A stretch of 64,000 bases of DNA from Halogranum rubrum (GTDB lineage Archaea > Halobacteriota > Halobacteria > Halobacteriales > Haloferacaceae): positions 1 to 64,000 of the forward strand of contig NZ_FOTC01000010.1 in the NCBI RefSeq assembly GCF_900114455.1, read 5' to 3'. Below the pieces are notes generated by a model. It was not told the origin of the DNA. It did no database searches and was given only the letters and a program-made list of their open reading frames with translations. Shown piece after piece: positions 10,174-18,081 of this stretch. A program made the position numbers and the translations under genes. Within the stretch, counting starts at the first letter, position 1; every line of letters starts with the position of its first letter.

Positions 10174-10560
10174 TCACCTCGATTCGGTCTCCTGTTCGGC
10201 TTCGATCGTTTCGACGTCGAGTCCATCCTGCCGGACGCCGACGACGTCCTGGATGACAGGCGTCTCTGCCTCGGGTCGAGTGCGGCGATTGTAGTACGAG
10301 TTCGATGAGAGATAGTAGTCTGCTGCGGCCCGGGCGTAGCTGATCGGTCGCTGGCCAGCGGGCGCAACGAGGAGGATGAGGATGCCGAGGGTGAGACCAA
10401 TGCCGCCAGCAATCAGGAAGAGCGTGCCGGTGAACCCGAGGCTCTGGGCGATGCCGAGGGCGAGGAATGGGATGATGAGGACCTCGCCGACTTCGCGGGC
10501 AGTGAGACCAAATACCAACTTCGTGTTGATGATCCGGCCTGCGATGGGGAAGGTCTCCAT
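10174..10560 (-). CDS. VirB3/PrgI-like membrane protein of the transfer apparatus
   Basis: 128 residues. The N-terminus is short and polar (METFPIAGRIINTKLVFGLTAREVGE), followed by two closely spaced hydrophobic helices (VLIIPFLALGIAQSLGF and LFLIAGGIGLTLGILILLVA) and a soluble acidic tail. This size and two-helix layout match VirB3/PrgI/TcpE-type inner-membrane partners of VirB4. Its place two genes upstream of virB4 agrees with that. An AT-rich stretch of 75 bases lies upstream, with a possible TATA-like element about 30 bases before the start, so this gene may also begin a secondary transcript. The family call rests on topology and context rather than on specific residues. Confidence 0.62.
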   Translation of the reverse strand: METFPIAGRIINTKLVFGLTAREVGEVLIIPFLALGIAQSLGFTGTLFLIAGGIGLTLGILILLVAPAGQRPISYARAAADYYLSSNSYYNRRTRPEAETPVIQDVVGVRQDGLDVETIEAEQETESR

Positions 10561-10635
10561 GTAATTATTTCCTTACAAAGATAGGTAGTTAATAGTTTTC
10601 CCGGGGTATCGGTTTTCCATTGTATTCGTGATTTG

Positions 10636-12030
10636 TTAGGTATTTGTGTCCGTAGAGGGGTCCGGGAACGATTCGTGAAGATCATCGAGCGTGATCGCTT
10701 CTGCATCACGCTCGGCAGCATGCATTGCGGCGTCGTCGACGATCCCCACAATGTCCGCACTACTGAGCCCCTCAGAGCGGTCGGCTAGCTCTTGGTAGTC
10801 GTCCTCGTCGAGGGCGGTCGGAAGCTCGCGGAGTCGGACGCGGAAGATCGCCTCACGAGCGTCGTGGTCAGGGAGGCCGATTTCGTACTGCTGATCAAAC
10901 CGCCCGCGGCGTGTGGCGGCCTCGTCGAGGAGGTCAGCTCGGTTCGTCGCTGCAATCACGAGGAAATTCGGCTCTTCATCGTCCAAGTGCGCGAGGAACT
11001 CGTTGACGACCTGGGCGTGCTCACGATGGAGGTCGTTTCCGCGACCAGCGAGCAGCGCATCAATTTCGTCGATGAAGATGACACACCGATCGAACTGCTG
11101 GGCTTCGTCGAACAGTCGGTTGACCTGCTCGGTCGACTCGTTGATCCACCGGGATTTGATATCCCCTGCGGACAGCTCGAGGTATGGATGGCCGAGTTCA
11201 CCGGCGATTGCTCGGGCGAATAGAGTCTTCCCGGTTCCGGGTGGGCCGTACAGGAGGATCCCATTCGGTGGTGAGACGTTGAATCGCTCGTAGGCTTCGT
11301 CGATTCGAGTAAGTGGTCGGAGTACCGATCGTTCGATCTTCGTTTTCAGCGACTCCATCCCACCAATATCTGTAAATCGCGTCTCTGGTGCTGTGTTCCA
11401 GTTGTGGGTGAAATCTGCATCCTCTCTCGAGAATTTTTCTTTATCGAGAGTCGGCTGATTGGTGGTTTCAGATGAATCCTTCACGGAACTTGAGCCAGCG
11501 CGTTGTTTCTCTTGTTTAACAGAGGAACTGGTGCCATCAGTAGCTATAGCTCCGAGATTGGCATATAGCATCATTGGAACATATGCGATCCAAGTGAGGC
11601 CCATCACCCACGCATCGTTGAACGGAACAGACGCTCGAAGTGGGCGTAGCTTCTCTGCAAGGATAGGCCAGCTCTGTCCCCAGAGAGGGAGAAACCAGAC
11701 GAGGGTCAGGAGAACCGCTCCGATAATAATTCCGAAGGTCCATCCACTATCAATTCCCTCGTGATCTTCGCCGAATACTTTGTCAATAACCGTGAATACT
11801 GAAATGGCGATTACCAGTGGGGCGAGGGGTACAGCAACTACGCTGAGAAGCGCGGGAATGAGCATACCAAGGTGAGATGCTAATTCACCACCCACTAGGA
11901 GTACCCCAATTGGAACAAGTAGGTAACAAGCTGAGGATGCCGCCGTAGAGACAGCCAGAATAATTCCGGCTCGAAACATGCCTCTACCTCGTTGGGTAGT
12001 AGTGGACGTAGTGCGTTCTTTACCGTCCAT
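10636..12030 (-). CDS. Membrane-anchored AAA+ ATPase (FtsH/Cdc48-like)
   Basis: 464 residues. The first 165 contain about four hydrophobic helices (for example AGIILAVSTAASSACYLL, LIPALLSVVAVPLAPLV, FGIIIGAVLLTLVWFLPLWG). A Ser/Lys-rich linker leads to one AAA+ module with Walker A YGPPGTGKTL (261-270), Walker B VIFIDEIDALL, a sensor-1 Asn in VIAATNRADLL and an arginine finger in ATRRGRFDQQ. No C-terminal HExxH zinc protease domain follows, so this is not a complete FtsH protease; it is an unfoldase or remodelling ATPase at the membrane. A TATA-like AATATATTGG about 30 bases upstream supports the ATG at 12030. Lying inside the secretion operon, it may assemble or disassemble the channel. That role is inferred; it is not a standard type IV secretion component. 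Confidence 0.72.
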   Translation of the reverse strand: MDGKERTTSTTTQRGRGMFRAGIILAVSTAASSACYLLVPIGVLLVGGELASHLGMLIPALLSVVAVPLAPLVIAISVFTVIDKVFGEDHEGIDSGWTFGIIIGAVLLTLVWFLPLWGQSWPILAEKLRPLRASVPFNDAWVMGLTWIAYVPMMLYANLGAIATDGTSSSVKQEKQRAGSSSVKDSSETTNQPTLDKEKFSREDADFTHNWNTAPETRFTDIGGMESLKTKIERSVLRPLTRIDEAYERFNVSPPNGILLYGPPGTGKTLFARAIAGELGHPYLELSAGDIKSRWINESTEQVNRLFDEAQQFDRCVIFIDEIDALLAGRGNDLHREHAQVVNEFLAHLDDEEPNFLVIAATNRADLLDEAATRRGRFDQQYEIGLPDHDAREAIFRVRLRELPTALDEDDYQELADRSEGLSSADIVGIVDDAAMHAAERDAEAITLDDLHESFPDPSTDTNT

Positions 12031-12083
12031 AGTTGCCCCAGATTAAGGTATCCTCCAATATATGCATCTGGCCGAGCGGACAT

Positions 12084-13556
12084 TCATTTGGATCGACCTC
12101 TGCTCTCTGACTCGTCTGCGTAGTCACTCAGATCCCGTTGTTTCGGACTAGTTTCTTGGCTCGTATCCACAACGGGGTTCTCCCGATAGCGTTCTAAACC
12201 CGCCTCAGCCCAATCAACGGGCGATTGGTGAAGGTTCCGTGTCGCATAGTCTGTGCCGGACTTGGCGTCCTTAACCGCACGCTTTCCACCTTTCTTGAAA
12301 GCTTGACCTCCCTTCTTTGCGTCGTCAACCCGCTTTTCTGAAAGGAGAGTCGTAGCTGCGCTTCCAACAGCTCCCTTCGTTCGTGTCGCAGCTGACCCAG
12401 CTTTGTTAACAGCAGCACCACCCTTCCCGCCAGTTGCCCACCTGTCAACGCCAGATGCTCCATGCCTTGCCTGTTCTATCAGGGCTGTGCGCGTCGATTT
12501 TTCGCCAGACTGAGTTGACGACGAACTCTGAGAACTCGATTTGCTCTTCGCACCTTGACGACCCGAGATCCGCCGCGGCGACAGCCCGGCCATCGCTGCT
12601 GATTTGATGCCGACGAGTGCGGGTGCGACGAGTCCGATCAGCCAGAAGAGGTACGCCTCGAGGACTTCCCCGAAGCCAGGGTCACCAGCTTGCTGAGCCT
12701 GTGCTGCTGTTGCTCCCTGCCCGGCCATGTCCGCGTACGCACCGGCAGCCGCGGCGCCCGTCTGTAAGAGACCGGCCATCACGATTCCGGCGAGGAGCAT
12801 ATACGCCGTCGCCCGGAGGGCGGTTTTCGCAATCTCCGAGGTGTAACGGAGCGGCCCGAAGTCCAGAAACAGCATCGCCCCGAGGACGGGCAGGAGGATG
12901 AACGTCGCATTGAACAGGAACTCCCGCAGGACAAAGACCCCGAGCGCCAGCAGGATACCTGCCACGGACACCATACTCAGGATGAGCGCGCCGATGATCA
13001 CTCCAGCGCCCGACGCCGCAGCTCCGTCTAGACTGGATTTCAGAACTTCAGGTCCGAATGCGGCGCCGTAGTTGGCGGTGAAGATGTGGCGAATGATCGC
13101 GTTCGTCAGCAGCAGTCCGAAGTGCATGATCTGACGGGCGACGGCGACAAAGATGATCACCTTCAGCGCTTTCCAGACCAGCATGAAGTTCGTCACCTCG
13201 CGCTGGTCGGCGAACGGTTTCGTTGCGACCCCCGCCATGAACATGATCACGAGCAGCTGCGGGAAGATATCGAGATTGTGCTGGAAGGCCGCTTGCATGG
13301 TGGGGTCGGAGTAGGGGCTGTCGAAGATGATGAACGTCCGCATCCCGTTGGCGATGAGCTCGCCGATGAAGCCGAGAATCCCGGTGAGGATGTAGGTGAA
13401 GAAGTTCGCGATCCAGTCGGTGAAGACGGCGGCGAGCGGAACCAGCGTGGCGTCAGTCGGCAGCGTCGCGATGCCGTGCTGGACGGACGCCAGTGTATCG
13501 GGACCGATGCTGTCGTGGACGACGTCGAACGGGATGTGAAATCTCGATCCAGTCAT
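12084..13556 (-). CDS. Polytopic membrane protein, VirB6/TrbL-like
   Basis: 490 residues with six or more hydrophobic helices between residues 40 and 320 (such as WIANFFTYILTGILGFIGEL, LLVIMFMAGVATKPF, LALGVFVLREFLFNATFILL and FWLIGLVAPALVGIKSAAMA). A soluble tail of about 160 residues follows, rich in Lys, Ser, Gly and Ala (AKSKSSSQSSSSTQSGEK), ending in an acidic segment. A multi-spanning core with a long cytoplasmic tail fits the VirB6/TrbL class that forms the inner-membrane channel, and the neighbours support this. Sequence motifs for the family are weak, so the call is by topology and operon position. Codon choice in the tail looks less GC-biased than in the membrane part. Confidence 0.62.
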   Translation of the reverse strand: MTGSRFHIPFDVVHDSIGPDTLASVQHGIATLPTDATLVPLAAVFTDWIANFFTYILTGILGFIGELIANGMRTFIIFDSPYSDPTMQAAFQHNLDIFPQLLVIMFMAGVATKPFADQREVTNFMLVWKALKVIIFVAVARQIMHFGLLLTNAIIRHIFTANYGAAFGPEVLKSSLDGAAASGAGVIIGALILSMVSVAGILLALGVFVLREFLFNATFILLPVLGAMLFLDFGPLRYTSEIAKTALRATAYMLLAGIVMAGLLQTGAAAAGAYADMAGQGATAAQAQQAGDPGFGEVLEAYLFWLIGLVAPALVGIKSAAMAGLSPRRISGRQGAKSKSSSQSSSSTQSGEKSTRTALIEQARHGASGVDRWATGGKGGAAVNKAGSAATRTKGAVGSAATTLLSEKRVDDAKKGGQAFKKGGKRAVKDAKSGTDYATRNLHQSPVDWAEAGLERYRENPVVDTSQETSPKQRDLSDYADESESRGRSK

Positions 13557-13633
13557 CGTTTGTTCTGAGTTTGGTGGTGTGCGTTTGGTGCGTGAGCTTC
13601 AGAGTGGAAACCCAAGTAAGTGCATCACGAGTA

Positions 13634-15466
13634 CTAGCCTGTTCCCCTCCGCATGTACGCGAACGGTGCGAAGAAGACGAGAAACGCCGCCACCGAGACG
13701 AGCGCACCTGCGAGGCTGGTCAGGAGTTGGTAGATGTTGAATGGCTCCGGCTGGAACGCGACTCGCGTCTGTGCGGGCCCGTAGTAGACGTTCTCGGAGA
13801 CGTTGGTCGCGCCCGTGAACGAGGCAGTGACGTAGAGATCACGCCGCTCGACGACGACTGCGCCGTCGACGTTCGTCATCACTCGTCCTTGGGCAGCCCC
13901 GCTGAGCCAGAGGGTTCGACCCGCTAGTGGTTGGCCAGTACTCGAGTCGGTGAGTTGGATCCGGGCGTGCGTCTCGTTGAGTGTCGTCGCGGAGAGACTC
14001 GCGTTCTGCTCGCGAACGGTCTGTGTGGTCAGCGGAATCGAGTCGTTGTGGATGTCGCGAACCTCCGTAATCGGCTGGTCAACGTTCGTAATGACGATCG
14101 TCGTGTAGCCACGAGGCGGCGCCGAAGAGAGATTCACACGCCGGTCGAGCGGGGCCGCGCTGCCAGACATATTGAAGCCGTTCAATCTCGTGATCTCTGG
14201 AGCAGCGGTGACACTCGTGTTCTGCGTCCAGCGGAGCGTGGGCTGCCGACTGCGAGCGGTGAGCCGCAGTTCGAGGACGTTCGGGAATGGGACGGTACGC
14301 TGCCGTCCGTCTGTGACCGCAAGTTGCTGTGCGAGCGTCTGGTTGAGTCGAGTCGTGTTACTTGGTGAGAGGGTGGTGTTCGACGTCGTGAGAAGCCGTC
14401 GACCCCGTGTCGCATTCGTGTACCGGCGCTGGGAATAGACGCCCCAGACGTTCTGAACGCGCCCAGCCGACCCCTTGAACCGAGCATAGCTCCAGAGTCG
14501 GCGGTCAGACAGCGTCTGTGGCCCTTCGAACCGGAGGATGATTCGGTCGATCCCGTCCTCGGAGCGGACGATCGTTTGTGTGACGCTGAGGTCCTGATTC
14601 GTGGTGACGACCACAGGAGCGCTGTCCTGGACCGTGTGTGAGAGGGTGAGCGTCTCATCGGCAGTCGTATTCGACAGCTGCCAGCCACCGCCGTCGCGGA
14701 CGTAGGTCTTCGTCGTGACAGCGACGGTTGAGTTGATTGTCGCGCGGACCTGCATCGTCGTCGGCTCGGTTGCGCTCGCCCCGTCGTACTCAAGTTGGCG
14801 AGGCGGTGCTGAATCACTCTCCCAGGTCTGATTCCCGATTCGGACGCTTCGGTCGACCTGCTGCTCGAGGAGATCGTACGAGAGACAGGTCTTGGTGTCG
14901 CCGGCAACGGTACACGTCTGATTTGGAAGGAGCGTCGAGTAATCGAGTTGCGTCAAAACCGTGCCATTCCGAGGAATCAGCAGTCGGCCACTTGCGTTTT
15001 CAGATCGATTGCCCTCGCTGGCTCCCATGCCAGTACGCACTCCCTCGTTTGTCCCGAGGATCGTGATATGGGCGTCTTTGACGACGGTTCCGTTCGAGCG
15101 CTGCGAGTCGGGGAGCCAGAGACTCGTCGAATCGTTGCGCTGAATCGAGTTCAGCTGGGCGAGCCGATACTCACGAAGCGTCTGTTGGTTCGGCCCGACG
15201 CGATACGGTGGTTGAGTCGTTGCGTAGGAGAAATCGCGCATCCGACTGATGTTCGCCACAGAGACGTTCTCCGCACGGACGACATCGTCGAGAGTGGAGA
15301 GCACGAACGGCGGAAGCGTCCCGGCGTTTGGATCGCGGTCGTCGGAGATGAACGCACGCGTCCCGTTGTTCGGCGCGGTGCCAGTCGGTGCTGTGACCGC
15401 ACTCACGACGGGGAGCGCGAGGAGGGCAACAACCACCAGCCCCGTGAGGGGGAGACTGTCCGTCAT
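13634..15466 (-). CDS. Secreted, membrane-anchored surface protein of the transfer operon
   Basis: 610 residues. A Sec signal peptide is clear: the hydrophobic core LTGLVVVALLALPVVSAVTA with likely cleavage after VSA near residue 23-25. The C-terminus has one transmembrane helix (LAGALVSVAAFLVFFAPFAY) followed by a short basic tail, so most of the protein faces outside. The ectodomain is Thr/Asn/Ser-rich with many N-glycosylation sequons (NVS, NRS, NQT, NTT) and beta-rich repeats. A segment near residue 500-570 (TDSSTGQPLAGRTLWLSG) looks like an Ig/carboxypeptidase-regulatory-like fold. It may stabilise mating pairs or form the extracellular part of the channel. I do not recognise a named family. 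Confidence 0.6.
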   Translation of the reverse strand: MTDSLPLTGLVVVALLALPVVSAVTAPTGTAPNNGTRAFISDDRDPNAGTLPPFVLSTLDDVVRAENVSVANISRMRDFSYATTQPPYRVGPNQQTLREYRLAQLNSIQRNDSTSLWLPDSQRSNGTVVKDAHITILGTNEGVRTGMGASEGNRSENASGRLLIPRNGTVLTQLDYSTLLPNQTCTVAGDTKTCLSYDLLEQQVDRSVRIGNQTWESDSAPPRQLEYDGASATEPTTMQVRATINSTVAVTTKTYVRDGGGWQLSNTTADETLTLSHTVQDSAPVVVTTNQDLSVTQTIVRSEDGIDRIILRFEGPQTLSDRRLWSYARFKGSAGRVQNVWGVYSQRRYTNATRGRRLLTTSNTTLSPSNTTRLNQTLAQQLAVTDGRQRTVPFPNVLELRLTARSRQPTLRWTQNTSVTAAPEITRLNGFNMSGSAAPLDRRVNLSSAPPRGYTTIVITNVDQPITEVRDIHNDSIPLTTQTVREQNASLSATTLNETHARIQLTDSSTGQPLAGRTLWLSGAAQGRVMTNVDGAVVVERRDLYVTASFTGATNVSENVYYGPAQTRVAFQPEPFNIYQLLTSLAGALVSVAAFLVFFAPFAYMRRGTG

Positions 15467-15528
15467 AGGTCAGAGTGATGGGGGTGGAGAGAGCGGTAGC
15501 CCGCTCTCGCCTCACCCGAGGACACTGC

Positions 15529-15864
15529 TCAGGGTAGGACTGGGACGATCATTCCCGGGGCGAGGTTCTCGAAGAGGCCGACGAACACGTTGTAGCTGAC
15601 CGAGAGGACGATCATCCCGGCGCCGCCCCACATGCCGCGCCAGCCCCATTGGGCGCGGTCGGCACTGCGTCTGGAGACGAACCACACGGCAGCGCCGACG
15701 AGGAAGACGATCACGCCGATCTGACCGAGGGTTGTGGCGACGAACTCCTCGATCTGCGTGAGTGAGCTGCTTATTTCGCTTTGTTGGGCGGCAGCGACGC
15801 CTGTACTTGCGGTGAACGCGAACAGGACGACCAGGGATCGTGCGACACCGTGACGATGGCGCAT
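15529..15864 (-). CDS. VirB2/TrbC-like pilin candidate
   Basis: 111 residues with a classical signal peptide (SLVVLFAFTASTGVAAAQQ, cleavage probably after AAA near residue 27). Two hydrophobic helices follow (LGQIGVIVFLVGAAVWFVS and MWGGAGMIVLSVSYNVFVGLF), separated by a short basic loop (RRSADRAQWGWRG). Signal peptide, two helices and a basic cytoplasmic loop are the hallmarks of VirB2/TrbC-type pilins. It is the first gene of the minus-strand transfer operon, with a TTTTTAG promoter element 25-31 bases upstream. Function as the conjugative pilus subunit is inferred from topology and position. Confidence 0.6.
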   Translation of the reverse strand: MRHRHGVARSLVVLFAFTASTGVAAAQQSEISSSLTQIEEFVATTLGQIGVIVFLVGAAVWFVSRRSADRAQWGWRGMWGGAGMIVLSVSYNVFVGLFENLAPGMIVPVLP

Positions 15865-16292
15865 GGTTAGTTCATTATAGTGACGGCACTAAAAACCTTA
15901 GATAAGACTATTGATGCATTTATCTTAGACGACAGATAGCGCTTCTAACACACAAAAATAGCAAGTAGACTGCGTTCAGGCGGGAGTTTCGAGACGATTC
16001 AGTACCATCTCGCCATTGGTATTCAGACGGTCGGATTACAAGGAGACCGACCCGTTGGAATCAAAATCCGGCTCATTGCCGCTAAAAGGCCTATTTTCGC
16101 TAGTCTGCCCGGATTCACTGGGAAGCGCAGACGCATCGGCTTTAGATCGAGATAGAAGTGGTATAAGCATAGCTAGTCGGCTGAAAAACTCCGGTGAATC
16201 GCCTGGCTTCTGCTAGATAAGATATGACAACTATCGAGTCCAGTCTTAATTGAAGCACAGAATTTTAAGCATCGGTGCTAGGATGGGTGAAT
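15865..16292. promoter_or_regulatory. Divergent promoter region between transfer operon and PadR-like gene
   Basis: No credible gene. On the minus strand a TTTTTAG element (complement at 15889-15895) sits 25-31 bases before the pilin start. On the plus strand TTTTAAG (16263-16269) sits about 25-30 bases before the regulator ATG at 16293, leaving almost no leader. An imperfect inverted repeat with arms CTTAGATAA and TTATCTTAG (15897-15905, 15920-15928, one mismatch) lies directly upstream of the pilin promoter and is a plausible operator. The rest of the region shows no strong pattern. Confidence 0.5.
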
Positions 16293-16673
16293 ATGGCTGA
16301 TTCAGATCCACCGGATGAGGAGGGGGCAAGCGACCAGGACCCCCCGCCGGCCGGTTCGATTGATTTTTCGACGTATAATATCCCGACCGACCTCACCGCC
16401 TTTCAGACCTATCTCCTCTGTCTCATCTATCGATTTGAGACAGTGGAAGGAGTGACCCTCCAGAATGCGCTCGAAGATCTCTACCCGGAGGACATCAATC
16501 ATGGGCGGTTGTACCCGAGTCTCGACCGGATGGTCGAATCAGGGTTAATCAGTAAACAGACGAAGGAAAGCGACAAGCGTCGGAAGGAGTACTCCCTCAC
16601 TGGCCGAGGTGAATGGGTTGCAGAGGAGTATCTCCGGTTCGTACGGGAGATGATTGCTTCTCATGGTGAATGA
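16293..16673 (+). CDS. PadR-family winged-helix transcriptional regulator
   Basis: 126 residues from the ATG at 16293. An in-frame GTG at 16275 also exists, but the TTTTAAG box at 16263 fits a leaderless ATG better. After an acidic N-terminus comes a PadR-type winged helix: TAFQTYLLCLIYRFETVEGVTLQNAL (helices 1-2), the recognition segment NHGRLYPSLDRMVESGLI with the typical G-R-x-Y-P-x-L-D motif, then the wing KRRKEYSLTGRGEWV. PadR proteins usually bind operators near their own promoter. Transcribed divergently from the whole transfer operon, it is the obvious candidate regulator of conjugation genes and perhaps of itself. The effector is unknown. Confidence 0.85.
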   Translation: MADSDPPDEEGASDQDPPPAGSIDFSTYNIPTDLTAFQTYLLCLIYRFETVEGVTLQNALEDLYPEDINHGRLYPSLDRMVESGLISKQTKESDKRRKEYSLTGRGEWVAEEYLRFVREMIASHGE

Positions 16674-16999
16674 GCAACCGGTGAATCAAATTTGTTTGCC
16701 GACGCGATAGTCAAGTCATGATTTTCGAGTGACCGGGGCTTCACAGGAATCTCTCCTGCACCTTCTTAACCAACAGATTGCGAGAGAGACCTGTGTTGTT
16801 GGTTAATCTCCGACCGTTGGAGCAGTATTTCTCGTTACGTTCGTGGATATAATCACAACCGCCCCAAGAAGTCCCGGTCTTCGACATCTCCAGACTACAT
16901 GCATCCAGATCTGGTGGTGGAAATGCGAAGCCACATCCGGATCCTGATAGCGCGAACGCCGAGTTGATTTAAGCACGTGTCACCAACACCTCTGCACAG
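16674..16999. other. Intergenic region with spaced inverted repeat and Fic-like gene promoter
   Basis: No gene is evident in this 326-base stretch. It holds the first copy of the recurrent TTAACCAACA/TGTTGGTTAA element (16766-16806, listed separately). A TTTAAG box at 16968-16973 lies 27 bases before the ATG at 17000. The sequence between them shows nothing I can interpret. Confidence 0.5.
16766..16806. repeat. Spaced inverted repeat, copy 1 of 5
   Basis: Arms TTAACCAACA (16766-16775) and TGTTGGTTAA (16797-16806) are perfect 10-base complements separated by 21 bases. The same element recurs at 48543, 60785, 62289 and 62666, always between genes, with unrelated spacer sequences. Conserved arms with non-conserved spacers of nearly constant length suggest a protein-binding site rather than a duplicated mobile sequence. 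Confidence 0.75.
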
Positions 17000-17887
17000 A
17001 TGGCTCGTGTCGTCTACTATCACCATCCCCAAGCCGAGAACTTCTCGCTGAAGTATAGCTCGGCCTCTCAATCCGAGATTCTTTCCCGTCGTGAAGGTTC
17101 AGACGGCGCGACCAAGCTCATCGGTTATCCGTTTGATACCCCCGTCTACGTCCTCTATGAGAGCGGCACGGAAATCAAAGACGCAAACGAGATTGACTTC
17201 GACCAGAAGTGGCTCAGCGACCGAATTGCCGAGCTCCCCCGTGAGGGGCAGGTCGTCGCGTTTCGATTAGTGGAATTGCTCGAAGCGGCTGTAGACGTGA
17301 GAGAAGAAGAGGAGTTCCGCCTTTACAAGGAGTTTGAACCACAGAAGATTCGGCAGGCACTCGACCACGTCTCGTGGGGAGCACCACTCCCACGGGTCGC
17401 TGGCGAGGTGATGTCGAACCTTATTCTCCGGCATTCGCTGCCGAATGCGAATCATCGAACGGGGATTGCGATGCTGCAGTTCTGTATCGAGAGTGTGAAT
17501 CCAAACTTCGAGATGCCTCGCACTCACCTCGATGATGAAACCTGGCAGGAGTGGGTTGATCCCTATATCGTCGACTCGAAGCGCCTCATCACGGTTCGAC
17601 GGAACAACATTCGGTTCAAGCAACTGCAAGAGCTTTGCGTCGATTGCGTGGAGCGAAAAGACGGGATTCAAATCCAGTTAGACGAGTTCGAGCTGGATAT
17701 GCACTGGCGTGACGCACTGTCGACGTACGCCACTCGGCACGAAGACCACTGTACGGAGTTTGCTCGCGCAGTCTTGGAGCGCGCAGAGCGAGACGATCTC
17801 CTCAAGAAAACGGGGCCGACAAAGCAGGAGTTCATCGACTATCTGGAGTCTGGGCTCGTCGAACGGGATTTCAAAGACCTGTTTTGA
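17000..17887 (+). CDS. Fic/Doc-like protein, candidate toxin
   Basis: 295 residues. A Fic-like core is suggested by LRHSLPNANHRTGIAML near residues 148-164. Aligned with the canonical H-P-F-x-D-G-N-x-R-T signature it keeps His, Asn, Arg, Thr and Gly, but the acidic residue is replaced (P-N-A-N), so catalytic competence is uncertain. Fic/Doc enzymes transfer AMP or phosphate to proteins; Doc phosphorylates elongation factor Tu. The N-terminal 90 residues and C-terminal 100 residues are unfamiliar. A TTTAAG box 27 bases upstream supports the ATG as a leaderless start. A 34-codon ORF with its own promoter runs convergently, its stop directly abutting this stop; it could be the antidote or be unrelated. 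The Fic call rests on one motif. Confidence 0.55.
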   Translation: MARVVYYHHPQAENFSLKYSSASQSEILSRREGSDGATKLIGYPFDTPVYVLYESGTEIKDANEIDFDQKWLSDRIAELPREGQVVAFRLVELLEAAVDVREEEEFRLYKEFEPQKIRQALDHVSWGAPLPRVAGEVMSNLILRHSLPNANHRTGIAMLQFCIESVNPNFEMPRTHLDDETWQEWVDPYIVDSKRLITVRRNNIRFKQLQELCVDCVERKDGIQIQLDEFELDMHWRDALSTYATRHEDHCTEFARAVLERAERDDLLKKTGPTKQEFIDYLESGLVERDFKDLF

Positions 17888-17992
17888 TCAGTCGCGAAGC
17901 TCTGCGACCGACTGACCGACCTCTCGGACGTGGGCACTTCGCTCAAGGTCAAGTTCCTCAGCGAGGTAATCAACCGTCTCTTCGAGGCTCAT
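17888..17992 (-). CDS. Tiny 34-residue ORF convergent to Fic-like gene
   Basis: Reads MSLEETVDYLAEELDLERSA and continues for 14 more residues to a stop that abuts the Fic-like stop codon. Support for a real gene: a perfect TTTATA box (complement at 18017-18022) 25-30 bases upstream of the ATG, strongly acidic helical composition, and coding-like codon use. It has no recognised domain. It could be an antitoxin fragment, a complete microprotein, or the remnant of a longer gene. Confidence 0.45.
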   Translation of the reverse strand: MSLEETVDYLAEELDLERSAHVREVGQSVAELRD

Positions 17993-18081
17993 ACGCGAAG
18001 GAAGCGCTCCGATCAGTATAAACCTAGTGCTGTATCATGACTACGGAGGAGATGACCAGACTGTCTAATGTCTGGATGGAG

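Noticed and set aside
16016-16216. 66-codon frame in the divergent region near the PadR-like gene
   Set aside because: No promoter box, no motif, and unlike haloarchaeal protein composition.
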